Source: Adiantum capillus-veneris (Eukaryota; Streptophyta; Polypodiopsida; Polypodiales; Pteridaceae). From it: a stretch of 64,000 nt of DNA. This document shows positions 46,840 through 58,585 of the stretch, piece by piece. How positions within the stretch are numbered: the first letter of the stretch is position 1; each line of letters opens with the position of its first letter. Location of the stretch: assembly GCA_014529385.2 (NCBI GenBank), contig CM043969.1:69755176-69819175 (forward strand), given 5' to 3'. The position numbers were made by a program, and so were the translations under genes. The notes under the pieces were generated by a model that had not been told where the DNA came from, did not search any database, and worked only from the letters and a program-made list of their open reading frames with translations.

Positions 46840-49770
46840 TGTGGGGTCCCCCCGGGTAGGTCACCTAATAGAAATGTAACCTATCACGTGAGTTCAATAG
46901 AAGGGTATTTAAAGTTCTTGAAACTTACATAAATATATATACAAAAGGGCATTATTTTTTCAAATTTGAGAAAAACTTACAAATTTTAAGAGAAAAGGGT
47001 ATATTATATTCCTTAAAAAATTCACAGATAAGGGGTTTTACAAACATGTCTTGAACGCACGTGATATGGTAGTTTTTCACATAGTGAATCCCCCGAGGGG
47101 GTCCCCACCACGTTACCATATCCATTTGGAAAAAGAAGGATACTTGACAGGTTTCTAGGCCCTAATCAATTGAGAAAATCATAGTTAGATAGACAAGATT
47201 TCTAATGGACAAGCTTTCGTCACCAAGTAACTTGAGTCAAAGCCATTGAAAAGGGGTCCTAGCCCTGTCTCGCAGGGAAAGCATGAACTAACATAATATT
47301 TTGACGTTCCTAATGCTCACCTTCCAAGAGAGAGAAACCCCAAATGCCTTTTTTCCTATAATTTTTATAGGCACGTACAATTGGGACTTCTCGACTCTTG
47401 GCACAATGAGTCTCTAGTTTTGCTTCTTTTATCAATGAGGAGCGGAGAGTTTCTTGACTAATTGATACCACCCATCCTTGACTTGAAACCAAATCCAGTC
47501 CCCACTTTCCACCACCACACTCACACTTTATATCTTGTTTTCTAATTACTACAACATGATTGTTCATACACAAAGTTCCTTTTTATGGTTTCCATCACAA
47601 GTTCGTTAAGAATAGCCCTTCAAACATTGTCAAATTGGCACCAAGACAATTTCTTCTAGAAGAAAAACAACATACGATCCTTCTTCATTAAAATATCCCA
47701 ACCCCAAGAGTTCACTCCTCTTGGCGAGAGTTTATAGCTCCCAGTGTGTTTAGTTGCCCATACAACTAAATTGTCCTGCATTTTGGGCACAAACCCGTAG
47801 TGACTAACTTGCAACCTGGCCACAAACCTGCAAGTAATATCTTGCATTCTGGCCACAAACCCGCAGATGTGTGCACCCATATGCACCGCTTTAGCGTTCA
47901 CTCCGCTAAACCCTCCTCCCTCGATATCAAAGGGAGTTTTGACTATATCAGTATAGGATTTTGAATGAAGAAGGTTTGAGAGTTTTCCTACTAGGCAAGC
48001 ATTTCTTTCCTACTTCAAACAGTATATCCTCAAACAGTCCTTCCATTTAATACAACTTAAAGAAAATTAACAAGTTTAATTGATGTGGTTTTAAATTCGG
48101 ATTGATCCAATGTTTAGGTAGTGTCCTCCTTCCTAACTACTCATGCTGCATTGAACAAAAAGAAGTTTCCTACCTGTTCATGAGAAATAACATCCCTTCG
48201 TGGGATAACTGGCACATCCTCGTTCATCACCGGGCCTTTTCTTTTCCTTTATCATCACTGGTTCCGGCTTCGTGATTATGTGATCCACCATAGCGAGTTC
48301 TCTTGGGTGCCATTCCCACTACTAGATACTTAACTTAACTTGTGAAGTTGTGAGCTAAAGTATAAGAATACGATGGAAGTACGGTAAATGATTTTAAGTA
48401 TTTCAAGTCCAAAACATATATGGTTACTCTACACATTAACTCAAAACATATGCTTGCTTGATCGTGCCATCATCTTCTGATACCATGCGTCATAAGTCAT
48501 ACACTAATCACATGATTAATTACTTATATATACTTGCAAGAACAATCCACCATTTTAGTTGGACTCTTTCTTGAATAATACTAGCTAATACATGCAAACA
48601 TCTAGGTTACAATGGAGAATAATTGTGCGTGCAATCAACACAATTGATTAAATGTAATCGAGCAGTGACACTTTCATTACTTTGTAATGTAGAGAGATTA
48701 CCATAAAATAGGTATAATGATTGTTGGTTTCTAATTGAGGTTAGGTAAATAAAAGTATAGAATTTGATAATAGAATAGAAATTGGAAAGGATTCCAATTG
48801 AATAATGATATGGTAGTGGTTGGAAAGGCTTTCAAGTGTAATATGGCAGCAATTGGAAAGGATTCCAATTGAGAGAAGAGATTGATAATAACCTTGATTA
48901 ATTAAGAGATTTACTTTACCAAAATGTTCCTTGGAGTTATTGATCTCTCAAAGCCTTGTTGAAGCTTCACCAACAAGTAGCCACAGCAGCAGAGTTTCTC
49001 TATCTCCAATGTGTGTTCAAGTGTGTGTAAAATTGGGTGGGAATGCCCCTTATACAGACTTCTAGGGTTGCTTGATGGCCAAGGCTTGCCCAAATAGGCC
49101 CCATACCTCCCCCCCTCTTGCTAAAATAAGGAGTAGAGGCCCTCACAAGCTCCTACTTAGCCATTAGAGGTGTCCCTCTTTAGCCTTTTCGGTGATACAC
49201 CTCATGTAGTGCCCCCATGCTCATAGTCAATTATTATATAAGAGATGGGTCCATGGATATGGGTCATTTATGGGCATACATGAACATACATACACATGCA
49301 CATACATGCCCATTCACATGCATGCACATGCATACCTTACACTTAGGAATTAATTTATTAACACTAGGATGAAAATTAATCCTCTAGACTGAGCTTGGCT
49401 TATCAGAATTTAATTCTAAAACTTGCTATTAAAAGAAGAGCTTGAGGACTACAGACTAAGGTGTCTGATGCACACACATGCTATATTTAGCAGTTTTTGG
49501 AGCATGTAGCTATTTTTATGGAAATTTAGGACGATTTTGACGAGATGGTCACGTCTAGGTGGGTGTAAGCACCTCAAAACTTTATATTTTTGGACAAAAA
49601 TGACAAAAAAAAGAAAGAAGAAATAGAATCTTACACAATATATTTATCATTAGCTCATTAAAGGTGGAAAAACTGCGAGAAATAGTAATTTTTTTGTATA
49701 TGTCTAGAATGGCCTAAAATGGATTCCTTTACATGGGAATCCCCTCTTGAAGGGTGATAGAGACCTTACA
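46840..49770 (-). repeat. LTR copy 2 of family F, carrying a MITE-like insertion
   Basis: 2,931 bp; without the 246 bp insertion plus its 9 bp duplication it is 2,676 bp, close to the 2,643 bp of copy 3. Its TATA box is mutated (plus strand CTTATACAGAC near 49050 instead of CTTATATAGAC). Confidence 0.86.
46851..47096. mobile_element. 246 bp MITE-like element, copy 2
   Basis: Same length and termini (CCCGGGTAGGTCA...GAATCCCCCGA) as 21523-21768. Flanked by TGGGGTCCC (46842-46850) and GGGGGTCCC (47097-47105), 8 of 9. The corresponding site in LTR copy 3 (51776-51790) has no insertion, giving a natural empty site. Confidence 0.82.
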
Positions 49771-51775
49771 TTATCCCCAACTTGAAGAATTGAGATGTCC
49801 TCATCTCATAGGTAAGTTGTGATGATCTTTAAGGAGAGTTATTTTGTCTTCCCACGTTGCATCTTCTTTAGGGAAATATTTCCATTTGACGAGGTGTTCG
49901 ATGATGCTTCTGATCCTTAGAAGATATCTTTCTCAAGCTTCAAGGATGCAAAATTACTCCCTCATTAGCTAGGTCTCCTACTATTGGCTCTTCCATAATA
50001 ATGGCATGAGTTTGATACATCACTCCTCTTCCACGTCCTCTTCCTGTGTTCCTTCCTCCACGACGAACAGGTTGGCCTCTACCATTTGGTGCTACAGGAA
50101 TTGAATTTGCAGTAGTTGTTACACTTCTTCTAGGATACCTGTTCCTATAGTATCTTATCTCATTACACTCATAACAACGAACATTAGTATATTCAATTTG
50201 AGATGCTGTAGTTGAGGCTGCTACAGGGTGAGGTTGATAAGTTTGATTAGCAGGTCTGGGGCTCCAATTATTGGGCCTGCCCCTTTGAGTTCTAAATTCT
50301 TCTCTCCCCTGATTCGTGGTCATTTCTTTAGCAAGAGGTATTGCCCTTAAGAGAGCATTCTAAAGTGATGTGGGTCTCATTGCTTCAAGACGGTTATCCA
50401 AGGGATGATTCAATCCTTCACAAAATCGTGCTACCTATTGCTCAATGGACATTTTGGGGCATATCTTTGCAAGGTTACAAATTTGGAGTAGTACTCTACC
50501 ACCGATAAGGATAACTGTTATAGAGCAAAGAACTCATTTATTTTGGCGTCTCGATGAGCGGGTGGAAGATATTGTGTTGTAACCACTTCTTTAATATCCT
50601 CCCAAGACCGAGAAGATCCTGAAACACCCAAGTCCTTGCAATGTTGTTTCCACCATATTTTTGCATCGCCAATAAGATGAAACATTGCAAGCATATATTG
50701 GTTTACACGTTGGATCCCTGCAGCTTCAAAATAGTCTTCCATTGCCTCAATCTAGGCTTAAGCATCATGCTCGATATGGGTTCCCTCGCCTTTGAATGTG
50801 GGTGGTTGGGCTTGTTTCACGAGAAGTTTTTTCTCTTGTGCGGCATTGTACAAAGAATTTGACGGTACCTACGCAATAGTACGCTTGTCGATGGTTTGAT
50901 TTAAAACTTAACGCAATATCCAATGCTTAAACTTCCATAACTCAAGACAAAATTTGGAAACAAACTATCTTTATTAAATTCAAGATGTCACAAATTTAAT
51001 TATATCAAGATATGTACAAAGTTGAGATCTCATCAAGAAGCTAGATGAGCAACATTTTATTCTATTAAGATGTATACAAAGGTTAGCTTTGCTAAAAAGC
51101 TATATGATTCTTAGAGCTGGATTTCCAAGGACTTAGTGGTACAATCGATAGGTATTTGTGGATAAGTTTTTACAATCCACAATTTCATTTGAGTAGTAGC
51201 TCTTGTAAACATCCTTGAGAGGATAGTAAAATACAAGGCTCTTATTCCGGGGGGAAATTCAGGGACAAAAATGGTTTTGATCTTGTAGGTAGGGATCACT
51301 TTCACCACTTGATTGAAAACCCACTCATTTAAGTTCATGTCAATTCCATCTTTAGAGATAACAGTGTAGCCATCTCTAACAGTACCAAGGAAGTAGTAAA
51401 TCTAGATAACTCATAGCTCTTCCCCCCAACAAAGCTTCTTTAGATCAGAGGAGAGGCATCCAAGATTCTTCACACTGGTGTAGAAGATGCCACCTTCGAA
51501 TCCCCACACAAGTTCCCATCCCCTTGGGATTCTTGTTGATGGAGAGAATGCCTTCCTCAAAATCTTCATCATGTTGCATCAAAAAGAAAAATTTAAAGAA
51601 CAAAAAGTCTCATAATACATTGACTCAAAGGTCTTGAACTTGCGAAATTCAGGTTGGCATCTTCCTGAAACATCTATGCTCGTAAGCTCTCGAACTTAAG
51701 TCTCCAATTTTTTTTCCCCAAATTTACAAACAATAACAATTTTTCCAGTTTCCTAACCTAGGCTTTGATACCACG
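49771..51775 (-). pseudogene. Internal region 2 of family F with gag
   Basis: On the minus strand: MEDYFEAAGIQRVNQ and DAKIWWKQHCKDLGV, then WEDIKEVVTTQYLPPAHRDAK (50742-50518), a stop, YYSKFVTLQRYA, a stop in NR*, then MTTNQGREEFRTQRGRPNNW with the knuckle-like CYECNEIRYYRNRYP (histidine and last cysteine replaced) and an RG-rich tail (RGGRNTGRGRGRG), 50323-49940. This is a capsid-like gag with an RNA-binding tail. Primer site at 51762-51773. No protease, RT or integrase, so non-autonomous. Confidence 0.8.
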
Positions 51776-54418
51776 TGTGGCGTCCCGACCTCGTTATCCA
51801 TTTGGCAAAAGGAGGATACCTGACAGGTTTCTAGGCCCTAATCGATTGAGAAAATCATAGTCAGATAGACAAGATTTTTAATGGACAGGCTTTTGTCACC
51901 AAGTAACTTGAGTCCAAGCCATTGAAAAGGGGTCCTAGCCCTGCCTTGTAGGGAAAGCATGAACTAACAAAATATACTGACGTTCCTAATTCTCACCTTC
52001 CAAAAGAGAGAAACCCCAAATGTCTTTTTCCCTATAATTTTCAGAGGCACGTACAATTGGGACTTCTCGACTCTTGGCACAATGAGTCTCTAGTTTCGCT
52101 TCTTCTATCAATGAGGAGTGGAGAGTCTCTTGACTAATCGGGACCACCCATCCTTGATTGTCAACTTGAGCCAGTCCCCACTTTCCACCCCCACACTCAC
52201 ACTTTGTATCTTGTTTTCTAGTTACTACAACATGGTTGTTCATACACAAAGTTCTTTTCTATGGTTTCCATCACAAGTTTGTTAAGACAACCCTTCAAAC
52301 ATTTTTAAATTGGCATCAAGACAATCTCTTCTAGAAGAAAAACAACATATGATCCTTCTTCATTAAAATATCCAAACCCCAAGAGTTCACTCCTCTCACC
52401 GAGAGTTTATAGCTCCCGGTGTCTTTAGTTGCCCATACAACTAAATTGTCATGCATTATGGGCACAAACCTGTAGTGACTAACTTGCAACCTGGACACAA
52501 ACCCGCAAGTAATATCTTGCATTCTGGCCACAAACCCACAAGATGTGTGCACCCATATGCAGTGCTTTAGCGTTCACTCCGCTAAGCCCTCCTCCCTGGA
52601 TATCAAAGGGAGTTTTGACTATATCGGTATAGGATTTTGAATGAAGAAGGTTCGAGAGTTTTCCTACTAGGCAAGCATTTCTTTCCTACTTCAAATAGTA
52701 TATCCTCAAACAGTCCTTCCATTTAATACAACTTAAAGAAAATTAACAAGCTCAATTGATTTGGTTTCAAATTGGGACTGATCCAATGTTTAGGTAGCTT
52801 CCTCCTTCCTTATTACTCATGCTGCATTGAACAAAAATAAGTTTCCTACCTGTTCATGAGAAATAACATCACTTCGTAGGATAAGTGGCATATCCTCATT
52901 CATCGGGGCCTTTCCTTTTCCTTTACCATCACTGGTTTCGGCTTCGTGATCGTGTGATCCACCATAGCAAGTTCTCTTGGGTGCCATTCCCACTACTAGA
53001 TACTTAACTTAACTTGCGAAGTTGTGAGCTAAAGTATAAAAATACAATGGAAGTAGGGTCAATGATTATAATTATTTCAATTCCAAAACATATATGGTTA
53101 CTCTACACATCAACTCAAAACATATGCTTGCTTGATCCTGCCATAATCTTATGATACCATGAATCATAATTCATACACTAATCACATGATTAATTACTTA
53201 TATATACTTGCAAGAACAATCCATCATTTAGGTGGACCCTTTCTTGAATAAGATTAACTAATACATGCAAACATCTAGGTTACGATGGAGAAGAATTGTG
53301 CATGCAATCAACACAATTGATTATGTAATCAAGTAGTGAAACCTTCATTAATTTGTAAGGTAGAGAGATTACCATAGAATAGGTATAATGATTGCTGGTT
53401 TCCAATTGAGGTTGGGTAAAGAAGAGTATAGAATTTGATAATAAAGTAGCAATGGGAAAGGATTTCAGTTGAATAATGATATGGTAGTAATTAGAAAGGA
53501 TTCCAAGTGTAATATGGCAGCAATTGGAAAGGATTCCAATTGAGAGAAGAGATTGATAATAACCTTGATTAATTAAAAGATTTACATTACCAAAATGTGC
53601 CTTGGAGTATTGATCTCTCAAAGCCTTGTGTAAGCTTCACCAACGAGTAGCCACAACAGCAGAGTCTTCCGATGTCCAATGTGTGTTAAAGTGTGTGTAA
53701 AATTGGGTGGGAATGCCCCTTATATAGACTTCTCGGGTTGCTTGATGGCCAAGGCTTGCCCAAATCAGCCCCATCTCTCCCTAGCTTGCCCCCTCTTGCT
53801 AAAATAAGGAGTCGAGGCCCTCACAAGCTCCTACTTAGCCATTAGAGTTGTCCCTCTTTACCCTTTGGGTGATACACCTGATGTAGTGCCCCCATGCTCA
53901 TAGTCAATTATTCTATAAAATATGGGTCCATAGATATGGGTCATTTATGGGCATATGTGGACATACATACACATGCACATACATGCCCATGCACACCTTA
54001 GATTGAGGAGTTAATTTATTAACACTAGGATGAAAATCAATTGTCTAGAGTGAGCTTGGCTTATCAAAACTTAATTCTAAAACTTGCTATTAAAATAAGA
54101 GATTGAGGACTACAAACTAAGGTGTCTGATGCACACACATGCTATTTTTAGTAGTTTTTGGAGCAGGTAGGTATTTTTATGGAAATTTAGGACTGGGTAG
54201 ATTTTGACGAGACGGTCACGTATAGATGGGTGTAAGCACCTTAAAACTTTCTAGTAAAACTTTTAATTTTGAAAATCTTACAACAATATATTTAGCATTA
54301 TCTCATCAGAGCTGGAAAAATTCTCAAGAATAGTAACATTTTTGTATACGGCTAGAATGGCCTGATATGTATTCCTTTACATGGGAATCCCCTCTCGAAG
54401 GGTGATAGAGACCTTACA
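51776..54418 (-). repeat. LTR copy 3 of family F (complete)
   Basis: 2,643 bp, TG...CA on both strands. The minus-strand TATA box is CTATATAAGG near 53727. The right edge falls inside a copia ORF (54419), so the array or its ancestor inserted there. Confidence 0.86.
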
Positions 54419-55942
54419 TGCTTTAAGACGTGGCAAAGAAACCATATCAGATTTTTGCAAACGCAGCAAACTTGGAAAATATAGATGCCCAAAACGTGCA
54501 TGCCAAAGTTTCCATCTAAAATAGCCTTAGAATCCAAAATATCATTTGTAAAATTTTTCCCACACTTGTCATACAAAGTGATCTTATACAACCCACGGCA
54601 TAAAATTCCATATGCAACAATTTCATCACCAAAATTGAGATCCTGTACTATACATCTGTCATCCACAAATTTGACTACAAGACCAAGTCTAGTAAGTGTT
54701 GATACGGACACAAGATTCTTTTTTATCCCAGGTACATACAATGCATCAACAAGTGTGAAAAGAACTACCATTTGCAGTAGTAAGCACAATCTTTCCAAGT
54801 CCACGAACTAGATAAGAGGCGTTGTTGGCACAAGTAAGTGAATTCTCATGAGGGATAGACTCAAGAGAGGTAAAAAAAAATCACGATGTGAGGTAATGTT
54901 CCTTATAGCACCACTGTCAAAATACCACACATGTGAATCTGTAGCAACTGACATGCATGCATCATGGATATTAGGATCATAAGTACACTCTGCACTAAAA
55001 TCCCACTCTACATCTACAGCAACATCACAATCTCCTTTCATAGAAGACTCTACAATAGTTTCACTTGTATTGGTCCCTGTAGTTGATCCAACCTCTTGCT
55101 TCTTAGCCTCTTTTCCCTTTAACTTTGGTCACCGCTTGATCAAGTGATCATTAGCTTTACAATAATGGAAACGCATATTCTTTTTGCCCTTATCACCAGA
55201 ATTCCTAGACGAATTATTACATAGCAGAAGCATTAGGAGTATTTGATTTACCACTCGTAGAAGAACCGTGAGAAGTGACTTCATTGATGTTACCACCTTT
55301 TCTTTGACCAGCAATAAAGGCCTATTCAACTGTACCCTATTTAGCACTATTTTTTCTAAAAAGTGACTCTTGCAACAACAATGTGCATAATGCATCAAAC
55401 TTGATAACTTTTGAATTTCTTTGGGTCATAAGTCTTCAAGTACTAGCAAAAGTCTAGTAAGAATTCAACAGAGCATCAAGAACGGTTTGCACAATGAAAC
55501 TCTCAAAAATGACTTTTCTAGGAGAAATAAGTTGCTCATTTACATCCTTGACACTAGCAATGAAAGTGTCCATTTCATCTTCCTCATGCATAATCTTTTA
55601 CTCCAGCTCTTTACGCATCAATGCAGTTTTTGCCTCATTGCGACTTGCATAAAGACCAACCAGAATATCCCAAGAGTGTTTTGCAAATTTTGTTGAACAA
55701 ATATGAGGAGTAATAGTGCGCTTCATAGACAAAGGAATCAAAGCATGAGCCTATGCATCTTTTACATCCCAGTTGTAGGAAAAACAGCTCTGGTAGCAAC
55801 GATCTTGCCACCAAAACCTGCAAAATATTCAACATTGCCTACATCCTTAGAACCAAGATGTACATCAATGCCCTGCACAATATTCCATATGCCCTTTGAC
55901 ACAAGGACATGTCGCATAGATGCAACCTTCTCTGATACCAAT
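54419..55942 (-). pseudogene. Copia gag-protease fragment, minus strand
   Basis: Reading from 55930 leftwards: primer site, gag with many breaks (VEYFAGFGGKIVATRA, then shifted frames), a zinc-knuckle remnant (HYCKANDHLIKRW near 55150), and the protease with VWYFDSGAIRNITSHRDFF (54930-54890). ALYVPGIKKNLVSVSTL, DGNFGMHVLGI and MVSLPRLK, the start of the pre-integrase part, follow. The frame stops at 54418 where the LTR array begins. RT and the rest are not in this window. Confidence 0.8.
55930..55940 (-). promoter_or_regulatory. Primer binding site of the minus-strand copia element
   Basis: Plus strand CTCTGATACCA, i.e. TGGTATCAGAG on the minus strand, adjacent to the LTR end at 55943. Confidence 0.8.
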
Positions 55943-56156
55943 TGTTGGAATTAGGGTTGTAGGGAAACACACATAACTTGGAGAAGACGAAGGAAGCACA
56001 AGGCACCACAACAGAGGGTGTATTACTTAGTGTGCAATGGAAAGATAGATAGCCCTAGAGTGATGGGTGTATATATAATGCATAGGGGGAAAAACCTCCT
56101 AGTGAGGGAAAAATGCCCCGGTGGTCTTAAGTGTGTTCGCACACATCACTACCACA
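55943..56156 (-). repeat. 5' LTR of the minus-strand copia element (outer end approximate)
   Basis: The inner end TGTTGGAATTAGGG (plus) is fixed by the primer site. The outer end is placed at ACCACA (56156) by the TG...CA rule only. A minus-strand TATA (ATTATATATACACC) lies near 56069-56080. Confidence 0.55.
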
Positions 56157-56518
56157 TGTATATGTTAGCAATAAATTGATTTGTATAAGTAAATTGATGT
56201 GCAAAATGGAATGATTGGAAGGTTGAGTGTGTTTTTGATTCGCAAAAATTGTCAAATCAAACCCTTAATTAGACTAGTTTTTTGTTCAAAATTGAGTGAA
56301 AAAGCGATAAAAACAATCCAAAATGATTTGATTTTGATTAGCAATTTGATGAATGATTAATTGAAAGGTCTAATTGGATTGATAAGTGCTGAGATTTGAG
56401 TGACATTGGCTACATACTTTTATATTAAAAAAACTTGGTAATTTTCTAGCTTTTAAAAAAAAATTAGCATTTTTTGCTAATTTGTAACCTAGAATTTTTA
56501 TTTTTTGCAAAAAATTAA
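56157..56518. other. AT-rich flank, target of the Helitron
   Basis: No coding evidence. Ends ...AAAAAATTAA, the final A being the host base before TC of the Helitron. Confidence 0.6.
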
Positions 56519-56540
56519 TCTATACTAATAGATAATGGGA
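56519..56540 (+). other. Helitron 5' terminus
   Basis: TCTATACTAATAGATA, followed by ATGGGAGAAGGGATTCCGG. Plant Helitrons often start TCTATACTAATA-like (family knowledge from memory). A 20-base near-match to the inner part recurs at 60141-60160. Confidence 0.7.
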
Positions 56541-56665
56541 GAAGGGATTCCGGTCCCCTCCCCCGGACACGTGTCAACACAAGGTTGATCCGGCAAGTCT
56601 TAGGCCAATGTGCACGACGCGACACAGTGTACAGGTGACACTGAAGAGCAGTCACGACTCACACA

Positions 56666-56667
<2 letters not shown>

Positions 56668-56706
<39 letters not shown>
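56668..56706. repeat. (GA)n microsatellite
   Basis: About 19 GA units in the presumed 5' untranslated part of the captured gene. Confidence 0.95.
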
Positions 56707-56708
<2 letters not shown>

Positions 56709-57744
56709 CCTCTCTGTCGCGCGCGCACACCCCAACAGTGTAGCAGCAGCAACGTCAGTGGCGCCTTCTGTTGACCCCCCTTCTTCATCATCCTCCAAGC
56801 GGAGATGGAGCCCCTGCACATGGCGTTATGCTATCGAGGAGGTCCAACCAGAGCTCGGATCACGGCCCCACAACAGCAACAACAACAACACTCCCTACTC
56901 TTCATCGTCTCTACGCTCTGCTACTTGCCCCTCCTCATACCACAAGTAAGTCTCGCCCCCTCCACACCCAGGATCATGCATACGGCAAAGAGAGTGACGA
57001 CCCCTTTCGTTGTAGCACTCACAGTAACCGAACATGGGGCGACACAGAGCTCTCTAAGCTTCGTGCTCGACATGCGCAACCTCGCTCTCAAGAAAAGCTG
57101 AGCAAGAAGAAGCGCCCGCGCCCACCTCATCCGCAGCAGGCACATCAACCGCATCAGCAGAAGAAGCCTGCAAGGAGGCCTAGAGAGGAAGAAGAGGACG
57201 AAGATGAAGATGAGGAGTGGAGCAATGAGGATGACGATGGTGATGATGCAGAGCTAGGGTACCATTTTGAGGAAAGTAGGAAGAAGAAGAAGAGAGAGAT
57301 GAGCCCTAGCGAGCTCTATTACTGTGAAAGGTTGTTGAAGCTTCAAAGATCAACATTTCTCCGGACAGCCCGCTTCCACTGCAAGATTCTTGACGTGGAA
57401 GGTAGGGTTTAGCTACTGCCTTTTTTGTCACATGCACAATTTTTTGAAAAGGCTTTTTTTGCGTCAAGCCTGGCCGGACCTCTGGGCATCTGGCCTTGCC
57501 CGCCAGTCTGGGATTGTTGATGTGAGGCTTGTGTTGTAAGTATGTTAATCTTGGTTGTACAATGAAGCATGCCAAGAGAAAATTGTGTCCCTGTTTCCTC
57601 GCTAGCCATCGACCCAATTGTATTATTTGATCCAGGCTGTGAGGTACCCGATGCAATGTCACATGCGTACCCAAGACGACTGTCTCCTACATAGGATTCA
57701 CATTTGATCACCTTTTATGTTGCATGCATACCCAAGACACTGTC

Positions 57745-57980
57745 CTCTTACTGATTTGTCGTCTCTGTGAATGCATTGATTGTGAGATATGGCCATCTTG
57801 GGCATGGCCATCAAGCTCTGGGCTGTTTTTGACGGATGCAAAGCGAGGGTGTATGTTTGCATCTTGAAGGCATCAGGGTGAGATCTAGGATGTTTTCAGT
57901 AGATGGAGAGTAAGGGCATCTCTCCATATGCAATCACATATGGTTGCAATCATCTCTTGGAATGAACTGATTGTGGGCAT
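57745..57980 (+). pseudogene. PPR fragment inside intron 1 of the captured gene
   Basis: Matches 60833-61092 (GTCGTCTCTGTGAATGCATTG, GGCATGGCCAT, AAGCGAGGGTG, CATCTTGAAGGCATCAGGGTG, GGAGAGTAAGGGCATCTCTCC). Frame broken. Its place between exons 1 and 2 means PPR DNA entered after, or together with, gene capture. Confidence 0.7.
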
Positions 57981-58147
57981 TCATACCCCTTCGACCCTTC
58001 ATCCAACTGCCTCAGAAAAGCTATTGAAGAGAGAGATTAGTGCACATGAGAAGTTTCACACTTTTCAGCTTCAAGTAGGGAGTATAACTGAAAATTTGAG
58101 TGATAAATTAAGAAACCAAGACATCAGATTTTCTTGAGGCATTTAAG

Positions 58148-58152
58148 TGTTG

Positions 58153-58205
<53 letters not shown>

Positions 58206-58215
58206 GAGAGAGAGA
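58148..58215. repeat. (GA)n microsatellite, intron 2 of the captured gene
   Basis: GA run 58150-58196 interrupted once by CAGA. A second GA run lies at 58543-58581. Short ORFs over them are artefacts. Confidence 0.9.
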
Positions 58216-58436
58216 TGAACTATAGCTTAGTATATCCAAACACTATGCTAGCACTGTGCTCAGTTTGCTTGGGGTCTTTTTGCAGGAAGAGTTTGATACA
58301 TATGACCCCAAAGGAAACTGGATTCTTCAGCTCAATTTCTTGAAGAAGCGATCAAAGGTCGTTGAGATTGTTGTTGCGAAAGAAATAGTATTTGCATTGG
58401 TTCAATCAGGAGTTTGCGCTGCCTTCAGCCGCAGAG

Positions 58437-58540
58437 GTAAGTGACATCTTTCTGATGTTACTTAAAGATCCGTCGAGTCTTGAAATCAAGACCTAATCAA
58501 TTTAGGACTTTGCATACTTGATAGGTTGTTAACTCTTAAC

Positions 58541-58585
<45 letters not shown>

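Larger units (their letters stand above)
42658..54418 (-). mobile_element. Tandem LTR array (family F): LTR-gag-LTR-gag-LTR on the minus strand
   Basis: Three homologous LTRs (42658-44831 truncated, 46840-49770, 51776-54418) separated by two homologous internal regions of 2,008 and 2,005 bp. On the minus strand each LTR starts TGTAAGGTCTCTATC and ends ...CCACA, followed by CG or GG and a primer site TGGTATCAAAGC. The internals carry gag only. Sharing of LTRs between consecutive internals points to unequal recombination or tandem integration. The left LTR misses its first ~800 plus-strand bases. Confidence 0.85.
56828..58436 (+). pseudogene. Captured gene fragment: three exons, probably a WD40/transducin-like family
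   Basis: Proposed exons 56828-57401, 58016-58074 and 58286-58436. ATG 56828 (MLSRRSNQSS) is the first in this frame. Exon 1 encodes a His/Pro/Lys-rich region, an acidic block (EEEEDEDEDEEWSNEDDD), a basic KKKKRE and SELYYCERLLKLQRS...ARFHCKILDVEG. Donors are GAAG|GTAGGG, CAA|GTAGGG and AGAG|GTAAGT; acceptors are CTCAG|AA and TTGCAG|GA. Lengths 574 and 59 sum to 211 codons, so exon 3 enters in frame: KFHTFQLQ then EEFDTYDPKGNW, LQLNFLKKRSKVVEIV and FALVQSGVCAAFSR. From memory the last wording is characteristic of a conserved plant WD40 family (Arabidopsis At3g54190/At2g38630 type); unchecked. Downstream exons are absent, so no full product. Confidence 0.6.

Noticed and set aside
46851-47096. 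SINE interpretation of the 246 bp element
   Set aside because: No RNA polymerase III boxes or A/T-rich tail, and the 9 bp duplications suit a DNA transposon better.
56771-56827. Upstream start for captured exon 1
   Set aside because: The frame is open from 56771 but its first codon is TTG; the first ATG in frame is 56828.
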